A stretch of DNA of 64,000 nt, taken from the NCBI RefSeq assembly GCF_001465835.2, contig NZ_CP013661.2:2472501-2536500 (forward strand). Reading direction: 5' to 3'. The stretch's first letter is position 1, and each line of letters begins with the position of its first letter. The notes under the pieces were generated by a model. It did no database searches and was not told the DNA's origin. It saw nothing but the letters and a program-made list of their open reading frames with translations. The position numbers were made by a program, and so were the translations under genes. Below, one piece after another: positions 7,098 through 16,219 of this stretch. The stretch comes from Planococcus kocurii (GTDB lineage Bacteria; Bacillota; Bacilli; Bacillales_A; Planococcaceae).

Positions 7098-9821
7098 TTA
7101 AAGTGTGTAAGTAAATAATTCTTTCAAGTCGTGATCAGAAAGGTCGGTCATCCATTGACTCGATTGAATAAATTCTTCTGACATCGATTGTTTTTGAACC
7201 AATAACGAATCAATTTTCTCCTCAATCGTCCCGATTGTCACAAATTTATGAACATGAACAAATTGGGTTTGACCAATCCGGTAAGCACGGTCAGTCGCCT
7301 GATTTTCCACAGCTGGATTCCACCATCTGTCTGCATGTAAGACATGCGTTGCGGCTGTTAAGTTAAGGCCCGTACCGCCTGCTTTTAAAGACAAGATGAA
7401 AATCGGGAATTTTCCAGCTTGGAACTGAGCCACTAAGGTATCCCGTTGTTGTTTTGGCATGCTGCCTGTTAAGAATGGCACTTCGTGTCCGTATAATTCA
7501 TTGATTGCCTGTTGCAACAAATGTCCCATCCCGATGTATTGCGTGAAAATCAAACATTGTTCCCCGCGTTCAGCAATTTCTCCGGCCAAGGTCACAATGC
7601 GCTCCAGTTTTTGAGAACGAGGCAAAACTTCAGCAGCGTTGGTATACGGCTCTTTCAAGTAAAGAGACGGATGATTACATAGCTGCTTTAATTTACTAAG
7701 CATTTTCAAGACTAGTCCTTTTTTCTCGAATCCTGTGAGCGTCTCCATTTTCTGCACCGTATCCTGGACAAGTCCTTCGTAAAGAGCCGCTTGCTCTGGT
7801 GTTAGTGGACAATATTCCAGCTGTTCTTGTTTTTCAGGCAAGTTTAACTGAAGATCCGGATCTTTTTTCGTCCGGCGTAGCAGGAACGGCTGAATCCGCT
7901 GACGCAATTTTTCTTTGTGTTCTTCAGAATTATCCCGTTCAATTGGAATCATAAAGTTCTCCTGGAATTGCTTAATCCGATAGAGATAGCCTTTGTTGAT
8001 AAAATCGAAAATTGACCACAATTCAGACAAACGGTTTTCAATTGGTGTTCCTGTCAAGGCAATGTGATGGTCACCTTTGAATTTTCGAATGGTCCGGGAT
8101 TGTTTTGTGTACATATTCTTGATGTTCTGCGCTTCATCGAGTGTAATACTCGACCAGTGCAAGCTTTGCATTTCCTCACCATCCGAAGAGGCGATGCCAT
8201 AAGTCGATAAAACAACATCCGGTTTTTCTTCAGCTAAGAAGGCATTAAATTCTTCGCCTTTCGGACGGATGCTTCCGTAATGAGTGACGACCTTTAGCTC
8301 AGGCGCAAAACGTTCTAATTCTTTTTGCCAGTTGCCGAGCACTGAAGTTGGGCAGACGATGAGCGATGGTTGATCGGGATTTTTTCCATGGACATGAAGC
8401 AAGTAGGTGATCAACTGAACCGTTTTTCCAAGCCCCATATCATCTGCCAAACAAAGTCCAAAGCCTTCTTCACGCATAAACACCAAATAATCGAAACCAA
8501 TTTTCTGGTAAGGACGTAGCTCTGTCAATAAATTCTGTGGCAAGGGTGTCTCAGGTAAGTCGCGTTTGTCCAGTAGTTTATCCAGCAATGTTTTTAGCGA
8601 TCGGTTCAAATGGAATTCAACTAATGGATCTTCTTCATCAGCCGTTTCCTCCAACATGATATCAGGGACATTTTGGAACAACATATCTTTGATTGTCCAA
8701 TCAGCATCTTCTGCTTCTTCAATCATCTTCCGCAATTGCATCAATAAGTTTGAATCGACACGCACCCATTCGTTCCCAATACGAATAAATTCTTTGTTCT
8801 CAGACACTAAGCGTTGGAAATCTTGCATGCTCAGCTCATGACCATTTAAGGAAAACTGCCAGTCAAAATTAATGATTTGATCAAGCCCGACAACCGATGC
8901 TTTTTTGATCGGTGAATTGACATTCGCTTTGACGCGGATTTTTGATTCTTGAACAACTTTCAACCAAGACGGAATGGACACTTCAATACCAAAAGCTTGC
9001 AAAATTTCTGCATCATTGCGCAGAAACTCAAGAATTTCTGCGTCTGTCCATTCGGTATGATAAAAGCGATCTTCATCAAAACTTTCTATAGAAGGGCATA
9101 AACTCAGTAGCAACGATTGACGTTTTTTGATATCTTCAGCAAAAGAGCGCCATTTCTCTGGTAAAGCTTTATCAATGAGTTCATCTGCACGGCGCTTAGA
9201 AGGAGACCAGTAAACACTGCCACGCTTCGAACGCATAACCACTTTAAAAGACCAAAATTCATTAGCATCCGGTTCGCTCAGCTGCACTGCTACGACATAA
9301 TCGTCAGCATCCGGTAACCCTTGCCAACCTGCTTGTTGAACAAAGCCTTGAATATAAGGAAGTTGGGCTACTGATAATCCTTTTTGGCGCAATTGATGTT
9401 GAATGGTATCAGCAAGAAACGTTCGAATTTCACTATCTCCATAGGCATCGTGAATGATAATATTATTTTCTTCAATTGTCACATGATCCCATAGCTTAGG
9501 ATCACTTAACGAGTCTGCCACTTTTCCGGCAAGCTTCAACCAGCCTTCATCTTCAGCGCGCTGTCCGACAAATGTAACGTAATGGTGAGGTTCGCTTTGA
9601 AATAGACGAACAAAATCAGCGGGAGTCAAGACCAAATCCAGGCCATCAGTCTGTGCAGTCAAGCCAAAAAAGCTGTCTTTATCCAGAAAATATAAATACG
9701 ACTTCCAGATTTCAGGAGGAATCCGGTTGCCGGCTTCATTGACCGCTTGAATACGGAAAAGTTCTCCACGGGTAATGGTTAAATAATAGAGACGGCTTCC
9801 TTCAGTTTGGAATTGATTCAT
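7098..9821 (-). CDS. ywqA: SNF2-family DNA-dependent ATPase (YwqA-like)
   Basis: A 907-residue Swi2/Snf2 helicase-like protein. Residues 1 to about 430 are the long N-terminal region typical of bacterial SNF2 proteins with an SNF2-associated domain. The motor follows: Walker A DMGLGKT at about 457, DEAQ box at about 564, TGTPIENRLSELWS, and motif VI DRAYRIGQ at about 844. Such proteins translocate on duplex DNA; the cellular role of YwqA is not known. The ATG overlaps the stop codon of the upstream SWIM gene by four bases (ATGA), showing translational coupling. AAAGGAA precedes the start. Synteny matches ywqB-ywqA of B. subtilis. Confidence 0.9.
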   Translation of the reverse strand: MNQFQTEGSRLYYLTITRGELFRIQAVNEAGNRIPPEIWKSYLYFLDKDSFFGLTAQTDGLDLVLTPADFVRLFQSEPHHYVTFVGQRAEDEGWLKLAGKVADSLSDPKLWDHVTIEENNIIIHDAYGDSEIRTFLADTIQHQLRQKGLSVAQLPYIQGFVQQAGWQGLPDADDYVVAVQLSEPDANEFWSFKVVMRSKRGSVYWSPSKRRADELIDKALPEKWRSFAEDIKKRQSLLLSLCPSIESFDEDRFYHTEWTDAEILEFLRNDAEILQAFGIEVSIPSWLKVVQESKIRVKANVNSPIKKASVVGLDQIINFDWQFSLNGHELSMQDFQRLVSENKEFIRIGNEWVRVDSNLLMQLRKMIEEAEDADWTIKDMLFQNVPDIMLEETADEEDPLVEFHLNRSLKTLLDKLLDKRDLPETPLPQNLLTELRPYQKIGFDYLVFMREEGFGLCLADDMGLGKTVQLITYLLHVHGKNPDQPSLIVCPTSVLGNWQKELERFAPELKVVTHYGSIRPKGEEFNAFLAEEKPDVVLSTYGIASSDGEEMQSLHWSSITLDEAQNIKNMYTKQSRTIRKFKGDHHIALTGTPIENRLSELWSIFDFINKGYLYRIKQFQENFMIPIERDNSEEHKEKLRQRIQPFLLRRTKKDPDLQLNLPEKQEQLEYCPLTPEQAALYEGLVQDTVQKMETLTGFEKKGLVLKMLSKLKQLCNHPSLYLKEPYTNAAEVLPRSQKLERIVTLAGEIAERGEQCLIFTQYIGMGHLLQQAINELYGHEVPFLTGSMPKQQRDTLVAQFQAGKFPIFILSLKAGGTGLNLTAATHVLHADRWWNPAVENQATDRAYRIGQTQFVHVHKFVTIGTIEEKIDSLLVQKQSMSEEFIQSSQWMTDLSDHDLKELFTYTL

Positions 9822-11356
9822 ATAAGATTTCCTTTCTCGATCTCTTCTTGCAGTGCACGCAGGCGTTTGTTCTGTGTCCGGATTTCAGCAATATAAGCAG
9901 TCCAAAAGTCCAGTTGACCACTTTTTTTACAGGCTGCTTTCATCTTTTTCCAGATTCGGACCGCTTGTTTGTAGCTTGGACGGTTCCGTTCTTCAAGGTG
10001 AGCCAGCGCGTATCGGTGAAAGAGCGGCAGCACATAGTCAGGTGCCTCATTCTGTACTTCTTTAAGACCGCACTCCTCTGCAAAATACAAAGGGGAATTG
10101 TGAAGGTGATGCAATTCTGCCCACTGTTTATACAATTGCTTTTCGATTAAATAAGCAGAGTACGCAGGCAACCCATAATGACCAAACTGCTTGAATAGAT
10201 CTTCCCAGTCTAATTCGCTTAATTCGATTTGTGAAAACAAGCGACTGAGCGTTCGAACATATTGATGCCGGTATTGTGTATAGAGTCCTTCAAAGAGAAA
10301 TGTTTTTACGTGAGGCTTGATGGCCAAGAGAATACTGGTCAGCGCTTGTAAGTGCCCTTCATTTTCAGCAAGAACAGCTAAAGCGACCCAGTCGTGTGTT
10401 TCGTTTGGCGATATTTTTTTAACGTCCAATTCTCTCTTTAACAAAACGGCAAAAAAAGTTTTTAAACGTTCATCCGGATTTTTAAATGCCAACAGTTCTT
10501 CTTCACGCAATCTGCTCGTAGTAAACAAGGTAGTCCAAAATAATTCGTAAAGTGAAAAACGCTGTGAAAATGATTGATCTTTTTCTTCTATAAACTCTCG
10601 GATTAAGATTTTCAAGTGTTCAAAAAAAGCATCTGTTTCGAATGTCCGGTGCTGCACGCGCAGTTGCTCAAGCAAATCCCGCAATGCATGGATTTCGTCA
10701 TCAAACCAAGTCTTAAAAAACGAATGGTGAACTTCTTGTGTACCCGTGATAAAAGTCGCCCATACTTCCGTCAAAGAAATAAAATGAGCATAAGTGCGGT
10801 AAAGAACCTTCCATTCACGTTCTAAGGGCATATAAGACAATGCGTTTTTCAAACGACCATCATACATTTGTTCAAAATAAAAATAATTGCGTGTTGTGTA
10901 ATCTGGAATTTCATCGCGCCAGATGCTGCGGATTAGCTTTGTCCACTGCTCAGGAGAGCGCTTCTCAGCTAATAAGGTAAGTTGTTTATTTTCAGGTTCA
11001 CGCCAAGAGGCCACCCATTCAGAAAGAGAACCGATTTTTTGATACAGCGCAAAAATGACCGCCAATCGGTGGCGGCACATCGGCTCCTGTGGACAAGCAC
11101 AAATTGCCGTAAGCTTGTCAAAGTTCAAAATAACCTTCACTGCATGAGCATCTTTTACAATAGCTTCAAGTAATAAGCGTTCTTCGTTAAATGATTGAAT
11201 TTGTACACCATCGTGTCGCACTAAAAAGACTGCTTTTCGAACCATTTCTTCATCCAACGCACGAGTCGGTAGAAGTGATTTGTCGATAGCAGCCATATAA
11301 TTGTGAATCGTATCTTCGAATCTTTTCGCTAGGGATTGAACCGTAGCCATATGCAT
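9818..11356 (-). CDS. ywqB: SWIM zinc-finger protein (YwqB-like)
   Basis: A 512-residue cytosolic protein with a SWIM-type zinc-binding motif CxC..CxH near the N-terminus (ICACPQEPMCRHRLAVIF, about residues 85-100); the remainder is helical with no other motif I recognise. SWIM domains bind DNA or partner proteins. The 4-base overlap with the downstream SNF2 gene, also seen in B. subtilis (ywqB-ywqA), indicates a two-component complex. A candidate sigma-A promoter lies directly upstream. The ATG at 11356 and an ATG two codons later are both possible starts; neither has a perfect ribosome site. Confidence 0.82.
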   Translation of the reverse strand: MHMATVQSLAKRFEDTIHNYMAAIDKSLLPTRALDEEMVRKAVFLVRHDGVQIQSFNEERLLLEAIVKDAHAVKVILNFDKLTAICACPQEPMCRHRLAVIFALYQKIGSLSEWVASWREPENKQLTLLAEKRSPEQWTKLIRSIWRDEIPDYTTRNYFYFEQMYDGRLKNALSYMPLEREWKVLYRTYAHFISLTEVWATFITGTQEVHHSFFKTWFDDEIHALRDLLEQLRVQHRTFETDAFFEHLKILIREFIEEKDQSFSQRFSLYELFWTTLFTTSRLREEELLAFKNPDERLKTFFAVLLKRELDVKKISPNETHDWVALAVLAENEGHLQALTSILLAIKPHVKTFLFEGLYTQYRHQYVRTLSRLFSQIELSELDWEDLFKQFGHYGLPAYSAYLIEKQLYKQWAELHHLHNSPLYFAEECGLKEVQNEAPDYVLPLFHRYALAHLEERNRPSYKQAVRIWKKMKAACKKSGQLDFWTAYIAEIRTQNKRLRALQEEIEKGNLI

Positions 11357-11380
11357 CGCCCCAAAATAGACTTTCCTTCT

Positions 11381-11409
11381 ATTATACGACTTTCAGACTG
11401 CTCCGTAAA
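11381..11409 (-). promoter_or_regulatory. Candidate sigma-A promoter for ywqB-ywqA
   Basis: On the minus strand TTTACG (11409-11404) and a consensus TATAAT (11386-11381) are 17 bases apart, ending 24 bases before the ywqB start. Confidence 0.55.
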
Positions 11410-11547
11410 CGGTGAACAATCGTTTAATGCAGCATAGCCTAAAAAATAGCAAATTTATTTCTGCTTAGTCCTCTTTTTGTGTAAGATAAATGGTATTATA
11501 AAAGTTATAAAGACCTAATTATATCGTTTTGGATAGGAGAATGATAG

Positions 11548-11919
11548 TTGTTCAATTCGTTTGTTTTAGAAATCCCCGACTTGCGTTCTGTTTTGCATCC
11601 GAAGGACGTTGGGGCTTGGGAAGTAGTCTATACGAAGGATGAATTGGTGTTTGGTAAAATCAGTTGGCAAATTTCATCAGATGGTGATTGTTACAGTATC
11701 CATAACCCTCAATTGTTTCCAGAGCACCTAGCGCAAATACAGATTGATTTCAAAATGAACCGAATCGTTTTTTACAAACGGCAATTATCTGATGAGGAGT
11801 TTCGTGTTTTGGTGGCATGTATTTTGGAACAACTATGTATTTATATTGAGCCAAACGAAATGCATTTTATGGTCACCACTCCACGTCACCGACATCAACG
11901 AACACGCACGAAAAAATAA
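11548..11919 (+). CDS. Hypothetical protein, 123 residues
   Basis: I do not recognise this protein. It is soluble, mixed alpha/beta, with a histidine/arginine-rich basic tail (TPRHRHQRTRTKK) that could touch nucleic acid; this is only a guess. The start is TTG with AGGAGA 7 bases upstream. It stands alone between the divergent ywqB and a good terminator. The track of aromatic and hydrophobic residues (FVLEIPDLRSVLHP, EEFRVLVACILEQLCIYIEP) suggests a compact single domain. Confidence 0.65.
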   Translation: MFNSFVLEIPDLRSVLHPKDVGAWEVVYTKDELVFGKISWQISSDGDCYSIHNPQLFPEHLAQIQIDFKMNRIVFYKRQLSDEEFRVLVACILEQLCIYIEPNEMHFMVTTPRHRHQRTRTKK

Positions 11920-11936
11920 CAACGCGATTCTCCTGT

Positions 11937-11978
11937 GCCTACCAGCTAACCTATTTTGGTTAGTTGGTAGGCTTTTTC
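11937..11978 (+). terminator. Terminator after the 123-residue hypothetical gene
   Basis: GCCTACCAGCTAACC / GGTTAGTTGGTAGGC with a 6-nt loop and TTTTTCG. One G-T pair; strong. Confidence 0.9.
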
Positions 11979-12233
11979 GTATTAAGTATTCTCTTGGCAC
12001 AGGTAGATCGGTATAGAGTGCGATTTTGTAAGTAGTCGTGTGTGAGGAAGAACCTTTGTTAATCGTACTTAGTGAAAGAAATCTGTGCTTCAACTTCGTG
12101 AGAAAAAATTTGGGAGGATCATAAAGAACGATGAATCACAGAAATAGCATAAAAGTTGTGACAAAAAATGTTCATAAACGTCTACTATATAAGAAGGTTG
12201 TTATGCAATTCTATATTCGAGAAGAAACTTTTA

Positions 12234-12242
12234 TGCTATAAT
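12234..12242 (+). promoter_or_regulatory. Extended -10 promoter element for the IDEAL-domain gene
   Basis: TGCTATAAT is an extended -10 with consensus TATAAT; the -35 region at the proper distance is poor. It lies 44 bases before the start codon. The rest of the 300-base gap upstream contains no gene I can support. Confidence 0.5.
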
Positions 12243-12285
12243 TTATGTAATCAGAATATTACAAATAATTAGGGGGGTGAGTCAT

Positions 12286-12756
12286 ATGTTGCATGTAAAA
12301 CTCATGAAGCCATTCTATACAAAGAAAGAAGGGCATCTAGTAAAGTTTGTGTTTGCTTATCAGTACTTTTCAATTATGAAAGATGATGAGTTGTTTCACT
12401 TTATTCCCGTAGAAGGCAAAGAGATTATCGTCAACCTCAATACCTTTCAAGTAGAAAACCTTTCGGAAGTGTTCGTCTTTCAAAAAGGCAATCGCTTTAT
12501 CCGCTTGCCTTTGTATCAATTGCTGCTCGTGTCGGATATCCACAAGCATCTTCAAGCAATAGTGCAAGAAGAAAGAGATGAATTGATTGAAGTGAACGAA
12601 CAAACACGAAAAGAAGCAACCGATGCTATTTACTTTTTAGAGCAGGAAAACTACAGTCGCCTGATCGATGAAGCATTGAGTACAGGAAACCGAGCGATGT
12701 TCGATGAGTTATTAATTCAGCAGCGCGAATTACAACAATTACATGGAGGTTTGTAA
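12286..12756 (+). CDS. IDEAL-domain protein
   Basis: A 156-residue cytosolic protein. The C-terminal segment YSRLIDEALSTGNRAMFDEL carries the IDEAL motif (Pfam IDEAL), found at the C-termini of many small Bacillales proteins such as YpiB and ComK-related regulators; in some it mediates protein contacts. The N-terminal 100 residues (VFAYQYFSIMKDDELFHFIP..) are not recognised. The ATG at 12286 follows AGGGGGGTG by 7 bases; the in-frame GTG at 12277 lies inside that ribosome site. An extended -10 promoter precedes it and two hairpin terminators follow. Confidence 0.75.
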   Translation: MLHVKLMKPFYTKKEGHLVKFVFAYQYFSIMKDDELFHFIPVEGKEIIVNLNTFQVENLSEVFVFQKGNRFIRLPLYQLLLVSDIHKHLQAIVQEERDELIEVNEQTRKEATDAIYFLEQENYSRLIDEALSTGNRAMFDELLIQQRELQQLHGGL

Positions 12757-12780
12757 AGTGGAATTAGTAGCCTATGGATA

Positions 12781-12820
12781 AAAAACGTCTTTCCGGATTG
12801 TAAGGGGGAAGGCGTTTTTG
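12781..12820 (+). terminator. Terminator after the IDEAL-domain gene
   Basis: AAAAACG-T-CTTTCC / GGAAGG-CGTTTTT stem with one bulge and one wobble pair, ending in TTTTTG. Confidence 0.75.
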
Positions 12821-12840
12821 AATGCAAAAAAAAAAGCATG

Positions 12841-12881
12841 TTAAAAGCTCTTTTCCATTTGAATCGGAAAAGAGCTTTTAA
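12841..12881. terminator. Second hairpin, likely terminator for the small minus-strand gene
   Basis: TTAAAAGCTCTTTTCC / GGAAAAGAGCTTTTAA, 16-bp perfect arms and a 9-nt loop, preceded on the + strand by a run of nine A residues. On the minus strand that run becomes a T tract, so it should stop transcription of the 34-residue gene. Confidence 0.8.
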
Positions 12882-12908
12882 GTATCTACGTTAATCATAT
12901 GTCACCCC

Positions 12909-13013
12909 TTACATTAAAGTGTAGAAATTGATAAATAGCATAACGGCTGTTGAGCCAGCTACTCCGATTGCAAGATCTCCCCAACCTAATTCAAGTACTT
13001 TATCGAAATTCAT
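12909..13013 (-). CDS. Tiny single-span membrane protein, 34 residues
   Basis: The minus strand reads MNFDKVLELGWGDLAIGVAG followed by a hydrophobic stretch ending NFYTLM. Residues 13-33 can form one membrane helix; the N-terminus is amphipathic and acidic/basic mixed. Translation is supported by AAGGAG about 9 bases before the ATG and by a dedicated terminator downstream. I do not know the family. Lack of a basic C-terminus argues against a classic Fst/Ldr type I toxin. It could be a small membrane-protein regulator. Confidence 0.6.
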   Translation of the reverse strand: MNFDKVLELGWGDLAIGVAGSTAVMLFINFYTLM

Positions 13014-13272
13014 AATCATCCGCTCCTTTTTTGTTTTTTTATGGAGATCTTACAGGTAAGTTACGGTGTTTGCTAACTTGTTTTTAGTATAAATGAATGA
13101 TTTGTGATAAACATCGTACAAAATAACTAAAAATTCTAAAAAATAAAATAAAAAGGCTCTTTTTATCCTGTTCTTGGATAATCTCGGCGTCCGGTGGATT
13201 GAACTATGTTATGTGTATTGGTACATTGAATCATAAGAACGGAACAGAAATGAATAGCAAAGGAGTTTTTCA

Positions 13273-14094
13273 ATGAAATTTTATTTGTCTATGGACATGG
13301 AAGGCGTCACAGCATTGCCGGACTATACCTATGTAGATGCTAAAGAAAAAAATTACGAACGTGGACGTCGTTTGATGACAGCAGATGCCAATGCGATTAT
13401 TCATGGTTCAGTGGATGCAGGTGCTGACAAGTTGTTGGTCAACGACAGTCACTCGAAGATGAATAACCTAATTGCTGAGGAGTTGCATGAAAGAGCGGAG
13501 TTGATTACGGGTGGAGTTAAAGCGTATTCTATGGTTGAAGGTTTAGATAGTAGTTTTACAGGTGCTTTTTTTGCATATCATGCATGAGCAGGACAAAAAG
13601 GGGTTATGGCTCATTCCATGGTTTTTGCGGTGCGATCAATGTGGATTGATGACGTCGAAATTGGTGAGCTTGGTTTTAATGCCTATGTTGCCGGCTACTA
13701 AGGGGTACCCGTATTGTTAGTAGCAGGAGACGATTGTGCGTGCAAAGAAGCACAAGCATTAATTCCGAACATTACCACAGCAGCTGTTAAACAATCTCTA
13801 ACGCGTTCAGCGGTGCAAACTTTGCATCCGAAAAAAGCACAACAGCTTCTACAAGCACAAACTATACGCGCAATTGAGAACCGGGAAAATGTTAAACCAC
13901 TCGTTCCACCAGACAAACCGCTATTAAAAATCGAGTTTACCAATTACGGTGAAGCAGAACTTGCCGCCATGATGCCGGGGTGCGAATTACAACAACAGAC
14001 GACCATTGTTCATTTTCAAGCGAAAGATATACTAGAAGCTTACCGTGCCATGTTAGTAATGACGGAACTTGCGATGCAAGCAAAGTTCTGTTGA
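13273..14094 (+). pseudogene. dppA: dppA (D-aminopeptidase) with two in-frame stop codons
   Basis: One uninterrupted reading frame of 273 sense codons matches DppA along its length, broken by TGA at 13585-13587 and TAA at 13699-13701. DppA is a zinc-dependent decameric peptidase that hydrolyses D-Ala-D-Ala type peptides. Family marks remain on both sides: metal-site MDMEG (D8, E10), NDSHSKMN, YHA directly before the TGA, MAHSM and GELGFNAYVAGY directly before the TAA, then VAGDD and the terminal MLVMTELAMQAKFC. The TGA sits where homologues have Arg or Lys (CGA to TGA is one change); the TAA replaces a Tyr codon of AGYY. RBS AAAGGAG is intact. An active product is unlikely unless there is a sequencing error. 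Confidence 0.88.
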
Positions 14095-14170
14095 ATCCCG
14101 ATTTCAGTAAACAGTGTGTCTGAAGGGGTATACTGAAAAAAACGTTAGTACATAAAAGGAGTAGATGATT

Positions 14171-15094
14171 TTGCGTAAATTACCAAGTCGATTAAAAAAA
14201 GGGGACTTAGTAGGTGTCATCGCGCCTTCGAGTCCACCCAATCAAGAAAGTCTTCAGAAAGCTTTACCGTTTTTAGAAGAGCTCGGCCTAAGAGTCAAAC
14301 TGGGAAACTCCGTGACTGCGGTCAATGGTTATTTGGCAGGAACGGATGAAGAACGTTTGGCCGATTTGCACGCGATGTTTGAAGACCCAGAAGTGTCGGG
14401 CATTTTTTGTGCGGGTGGCGGCTACGGGGCGGCGCGTATAGCAGACCAAATTGATTACGCCATGATTAAAGAAAACCCGAAAGTGTTCTGGGGCTATTCG
14501 GATATTACCTTTTTACATACAGCTATCGGGGAATACGCCGATTTGGTGACGTTCCACGGACCAATGTTAGCTTCAGATGTTGGCAAACCAGAATTCCATG
14601 AACGCAGTCGCCGCATGTTCAATCAATTGTTTGAACCATTCGAATTGCATTACACAGAAGAAGTCACGCCTCTCGAAACACTGGTCGGAGGGGTCGCTCA
14701 AGGCGAACTTGTCGGAGGCAATTTGTCTTTAGTCCGCAGTGCAATTGGCACCAAGTTCGATTTGGATGTGAAGGGGAAGATTTTACTGATCGAAGAAATA
14801 GATGAGGAACCGTATGAAGTGGATGAAATTTTAAACCAGCTGCGCATGGCGCGGAAATTTGATGAAGCAGCAGGCATTGTTATTGGCGATTTCAAAAACG
14901 CTGAGCCAAATAAACGACAACCTTCATTGACATTAGATCAGGTAGTCGATCATTACTTTAGTCAATTGAAGATACCTGTTGTCAAAGGCTTTAAAATTGG
15001 CCATTGTGAACCCCATTTTTCTGTACCACTTGGTGCGCTTGCACGTTTAGATGGCGATGCCAAAACCTTGACTATTCTTCCTGGTGTCGAATAA
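14171..15094 (+). CDS. ykfA: LD-carboxypeptidase, S66 family (YkfA-like)
   Basis: Cytosolic serine peptidase of the LdcA/S66 family, which trims the terminal D-Ala from murein tetrapeptides during cell-wall recycling. Of 307 residues, the nucleophile is Ser at about 110 in WGYSDITFLH; the partner Glu lies in IEEIDEEPYEVDE (about 206) and His in KIGHCEPHFSVPLG (about 278). The TTG at 14171 has AAAGGAG 9 bases upstream; an ATG at 14165 is too close to it. It follows the broken dppA and precedes a ykfC-like gene, the remains of the dpp-ykf arrangement of B. subtilis, but with no dppBCDE transporter and no ykfB epimerase. Confidence 0.88.
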   Translation: MRKLPSRLKKGDLVGVIAPSSPPNQESLQKALPFLEELGLRVKLGNSVTAVNGYLAGTDEERLADLHAMFEDPEVSGIFCAGGGYGAARIADQIDYAMIKENPKVFWGYSDITFLHTAIGEYADLVTFHGPMLASDVGKPEFHERSRRMFNQLFEPFELHYTEEVTPLETLVGGVAQGELVGGNLSLVRSAIGTKFDLDVKGKILLIEEIDEEPYEVDEILNQLRMARKFDEAAGIVIGDFKNAEPNKRQPSLTLDQVVDHYFSQLKIPVVKGFKIGHCEPHFSVPLGALARLDGDAKTLTILPGVE

Positions 15095-15130
15095 CTGGTT
15101 CTAAATTAGAACAGAAATGGAGTGAATCGT

Positions 15131-16063
15131 TTGTTGCAGACAGAATCCACGGCATGGGTATGTCGTGTTCCGGTTGCAACCGTTTGGACAGCACCAGAAA
15201 AAGCGCGTGCGGTCGATGCGGAAGGAATTGCGGAACACCCTAATTTGAACAACTGGCTACGAACTATGAGCCGGGAAGACAAACAAGACTTAGTTGATAG
15301 CAACCGAATCCAAACGCAACTCCTATACGGGGAACCTGTGTTGATTGAGGAGGTAGTAAACGGCTGGGCGAAAATCATGGCGCTTTGGCAACCATGCCAA
15401 AAAGATGAACGTGGCTATCCAGGATGGGTACCTAGTAGTCAATTAAAAGAAGTCGAAAACTTAACAGAACTTGGCTATGCCCGTGTTACGCATCATAAAG
15501 CACAACTGTGGACAGAGAATTTCAAGCCGCTAAAAGTGGTGTCGTTTAATACAATGTTACCCGTCAAAGAAATAGCTGACTTTATTCGTTTGCAAACGCC
15601 TGATGGAGATGCATTTATTATGGCAAATACGGTGGAAATAGTTAGTGCGTATAACCAAAGTCCAAAAGGAAATGGATTGGACATCGCCAATCTTGGAGCG
15701 GAGTTTTTGGATTTGCCTTATTTATGGGCAGGGATGTCGAGCTATGGCTATGACTGTTCAGGTTTTACGTATAATTTAATGAAAGCCAATGGCGTCATTA
15801 TTTCGCGTGATGCGGTAGACCAAGTACTTGAAGGCATTGAAATTGACCTGCATGCACAAAACACGTGGCACATTGGTGATTTGCTGTTTTTTGCTTACGA
15901 GGAAGGACGAGGCAAACTTCATCATGTGGGTGTTTATTACGGCAATGGTTTAATGCTTCATTCGCCTACTCCTGGAAAATCGGTTGAGATCATTGAATTG
16001 GCAGGAACAAAGCATGCCACCGAGTTATGTGCAGTCCGCCGATTTGTAGATGAAGAAGCGTAG
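15131..16063 (+). CDS. ykfC: NlpC/P60 endopeptidase, YkfC-like
   Basis: Predicted gamma-D-glutamyl-L-diamino acid endopeptidase acting on released murein peptides. The 310 residues have no signal peptide, so it is cytosolic like YkfC. SH3b-like segments occupy about residues 1-175 (VCRVPVATVWTAP, GYPGWVPSSQL), followed by the NlpC/P60 domain with Cys209 in YGYDCSGFTYN and His264/265 in HHVGVYYGNGLMLHSP. The TTG at 15131 follows TGGAG by 8 bases. It probably shares a transcript with the ykfA-like gene 36 bases upstream. Confidence 0.88.
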   Translation: MLQTESTAWVCRVPVATVWTAPEKARAVDAEGIAEHPNLNNWLRTMSREDKQDLVDSNRIQTQLLYGEPVLIEEVVNGWAKIMALWQPCQKDERGYPGWVPSSQLKEVENLTELGYARVTHHKAQLWTENFKPLKVVSFNTMLPVKEIADFIRLQTPDGDAFIMANTVEIVSAYNQSPKGNGLDIANLGAEFLDLPYLWAGMSSYGYDCSGFTYNLMKANGVIISRDAVDQVLEGIEIDLHAQNTWHIGDLLFFAYEEGRGKLHHVGVYYGNGLMLHSPTPGKSVEIIELAGTKHATELCAVRRFVDEEA

Positions 16064-16219
16064 CGTTAACGAAAAAACGCCTCATTTTATTTCAAACGCC
16101 ACCGAATGATGGATACTTACTGCGTAAATTTGTCTGGATAGCCTATTTGTTTAAAGGTGAAATAGAAGCTGAATTGTGGTACAATAAGCAGATAGCGTTT
16201 TAAAAAGAGAGGCGTGGTA

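Noticed and set aside
12131-12241. 36-codon frame upstream of the IDEAL-domain gene
   Set aside because: The GGAGG lies 13 bases before the ATG, the composition is ordinary and the frame ends inside the promoter -10.
13585-13701. Selenocysteine or programmed read-through in dppA
   Set aside because: A second stop of a different type (TAA) follows in the same frame, no selenocysteine insertion hairpin is apparent, and DppA has no selenocysteine precedent.
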